Assembly (NCBI GenBank): GCA_003154025.1
Contig: PMCE01000046.1
Span: forward strand, 1-5,485
DNA: 5,485 nucleotides
Reading direction: 5' to 3'
Origin: Syntrophaceae bacterium
Lineage (GTDB): Bacteria; Desulfobacterota; SM23-61
Shown here: piece after piece, positions 3,962 to 5,485 of the stretch
Numbering within the stretch: the first letter of the stretch is position 1
Layout: each line of letters begins with the position of its first letter
Made by a program: the position numbers and the translations under genes
The notes under the pieces: model-generated
The model's database searches: none
What the model saw: the letters and a program-made list of their open reading frames with translations, nothing else
What the model was told of the DNA's origin: nothing

Positions 3962-5485
3962 TTAATCCTCGTCGTCCGGTGCCGAAGCGGATAGTACGGA
4001 GAGCTTTACGGCCCCGACTTTGCGGTAGACCTCTTCGGGCCTTCTTCTCTTCCCGTCGACGGCCAGAAGGTTCTTCTCCACGGAGATGTCGAAAAGCCTC
4101 TCATTCTCCTGCAGGTAGGGAAGAATGAGTTTCCAGTCCTTCTCCTCCAGGAGGGCAAACTCTCCGCCGTTCAACTGTTCTTTTGCCAGCCGTTGATGTG
4201 GGTCCCGCACGTAAATGGCCCCGCCGGAGGCGAGGGAGAAGAGATTGGACCCCGGAAAAGGCATGGCCTGTTCGCGGATCCGGCCATGCTCGTCGAATTC
4301 CATACCGTTGAGGATGACAAAACCGCCGCCGTTGAGGGGATCTCCGGCCATGAAGGATTCGGCCAGGTAGTCAAGGGCCGTTCCGTTGATGACCACTCGG
4401 GGTCTTCCCACGGCGTTGATCAGAGGCCGGCCCGCCGCGTTCCCCAGGACGTAAACCTCGCCTCCCTTGGCCCCGTACATGAAGGTCTGTCCCACATCGC
4501 CATGGATAACCAGCTTTCCCGTTTTCAGGATCTGACCCAACTGGTCCTGGGCGTTTCCATGGATCTGCATCTCCAGGCCATCCAGCCCCGATCCCAGGTA
4601 ATCCCCCGAGCTTCCGTACACATCGATCCGGACCCCGCGGGTCGCAGGCCCCAGGCCGCAGCCGAGGAAACGATGTCCCCGGCACCGGTAGACGATAAAG
4701 CTATTCCAGCCAAGATGATAGGCCTGGGTCAGGAGACGGGCGGCCCCCTCTTCGCCCTCCGGCGGAAATTGGGCGGCATCCAGGAGGAGGATGCTTTCTC
4801 CTCCTTCAGGCTTCCGGAGGGTCTTGCGGGAAGACCAATCGATTCTCCGGTAGGCTCCGCCCAGATTGGAGTCCAAGCCGGGGACCGAGGAAAAGATCTT
4901 CTCCAGGCTCACCTCGGATATTTCGAGTAGGCAGCTCCTCCGTTTCTCTCCGGGATCCGCCCGCCGGTCCAGTAGGTGGGTCAACGCTTCGATGGCCACG
5001 GAGCGGTTCGCATCACCGAGGTTCGCAGCCCGGACCATTTCTTCCCCGAACTCCCGGTAGGTATCGTAATCCCATTGAGAAACCTGGGCTTCGAAATTTT
5101 CGAAGAGGGAGCGCCCGTCGCCGGACCAGAGTCTCTCCTTTACTTCTTTGTGCAGGTTTTCGCGAACCTCGGCCGCCACCGGGCGCGGCTCATGGTCCCA
5201 CACCCGCTGCGCTTCGGCGATGGTGATGGGGCGGCCGAACTTGTCCGTGCAGGTCAGCTTCTTCCCCCGATGGCCGTTCCCGCCCTCCTGAATGGTGAAG
5301 ATGAAGGCCCCTCCATCCGTGTGGCTTCCTCCCCGGGCGTTCCAGTACTTGTCGGCGAACCGGTGGAAGCGCGGGTCCTCGGAACTCAGGCTGTGGAGAG
5401 TGGCGTCGATGGCCTGCTTCTCCGAGCAGATGAGTCCCACCTGGATCTCCCCTTCCGAGAGGGCAAAGACCTGCGGCCGCAGCAT
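3962..5485 (-). CDS. Glutamate-synthase-like protein: class-II amidotransferase end fused to a GXGXG domain, N-terminus outside the window
   Basis: The visible 507 residues end at TAA (3964-3962) and stay open to the right edge. The ATG exactly at the edge is probably internal, because the text that follows (LRPQVFALSEGEIQVGLICSE, then KYWNARGGSHTDGGAF at 47-62) is the late part of a class-II glutamine amidotransferase region, and its N-terminal nucleophilic Cys should lie upstream. Residues about 90-200 are mainly helical and charged. Residues 228-280 contain ESILLLDAAQFPPEGEEGA and a GW...FIVYRCRGHRF stretch. From about 284 to 394 runs the GXGXG beta-helix of the glutamate synthase large-subunit C-terminus, with repeats such as YGSSGDYLGSGLDG, IHGD and VYVLGNAAGRP. 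The FMN- and Fe-S-binding synthase domain normally found between these parts in GltB is absent, as in organisms where GltB pieces are separate proteins. It may supply ammonia or a scaffold to a separate synthase subunit; the exact reaction is not established. It ends with an acidic tail, DDED. Confidence 0.85.
   Translation of the reverse strand: MLRPQVFALSEGEIQVGLICSEKQAIDATLHSLSSEDPRFHRFADKYWNARGGSHTDGGAFIFTIQEGGNGHRGKKLTCTDKFGRPITIAEAQRVWDHEPRPVAAEVRENLHKEVKERLWSGDGRSLFENFEAQVSQWDYDTYREFGEEMVRAANLGDANRSVAIEALTHLLDRRADPGEKRRSCLLEISEVSLEKIFSSVPGLDSNLGGAYRRIDWSSRKTLRKPEGGESILLLDAAQFPPEGEEGAARLLTQAYHLGWNSFIVYRCRGHRFLGCGLGPATRGVRIDVYGSSGDYLGSGLDGLEMQIHGNAQDQLGQILKTGKLVIHGDVGQTFMYGAKGGEVYVLGNAAGRPLINAVGRPRVVINGTALDYLAESFMAGDPLNGGGFVILNGMEFDEHGRIREQAMPFPGSNLFSLASGGAIYVRDPHQRLAKEQLNGGEFALLEEKDWKLILPYLQENERLFDISVEKNLLAVDGKRRRPEEVYRKVGAVKLSVLSASAPDDED

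Noticed and set aside
4193..4930. 245-codon open frame on the plus strand
   Set aside because: Antisense shadow of the GXGXG coding region; no domain, and the minus-strand frame is clearly the real one.

Overview
The window is GC-rich bacterial DNA with every recognisable gene on the minus strand, so transcription runs from high to low coordinates. The gene content suggests a Desulfobacterota-like ('deltaproteobacterial') or similar Gram-negative organism. It holds a membrane GAF-PilZ protein of a type known from deltaproteobacteria and myxobacteria, a class-II amidotransferase/GXGXG glutamate-synthase-like protein, and a sugar aminotransferase resembling KdnA, which modifies the outer-membrane sugar Kdo. 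This placement is an inference from families, not a measured phylogeny.

Layout in the direction of transcription: (1) 5485-3962 holds the C-terminal 507 residues of a glutamate-synthase-like protein, with the end of an amidotransferase region, a middle region and a GXGXG beta-helix. (2) 3961-3138 is an 820-base stretch without a gene. It contains a palindrome-rich GC tract, a near-consensus sigma70-type promoter facing left, a possible pseudoknotted RNA just downstream of it, several hairpins, and a second, weaker promoter. (3) 3137-1683 encodes a 484-residue two-helix membrane protein with GAF and PilZ domains. (4) About 1686-1254 holds the decayed remains of an iron-type alcohol dehydrogenase resembling KdnB. 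Only its N-terminal and C-terminal ends survive, in three reading frames. (5) 1103 to beyond the left edge encodes a PLP aminotransferase of the DegT/DnrJ/EryC1/StrS family that resembles KdnA. About 30 C-terminal residues lie outside the window.

In Shewanella, KdnB oxidises C8 of Kdo and KdnA then aminates it to give 8-amino-8-deoxy-Kdo for lipopolysaccharide. Here the aminotransferase is intact but the adjacent oxidase has lost its cofactor- and metal-binding core. The pair sits directly behind a PilZ gene, whose end overlaps the likely original start of the oxidase (GTGA). This suggests an operon linking a membrane signalling protein to cell-surface sugar modification that has since lost one enzyme. 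The long, structured leader upstream of the GAF-PilZ gene is the least explained part of the window. One piece of it resembles the core of GEMM-I (cyclic dinucleotide) riboswitches but fails several required matches. I saw no tRNA, rRNA, CRISPR array, transposase or convincing rho-independent terminator.
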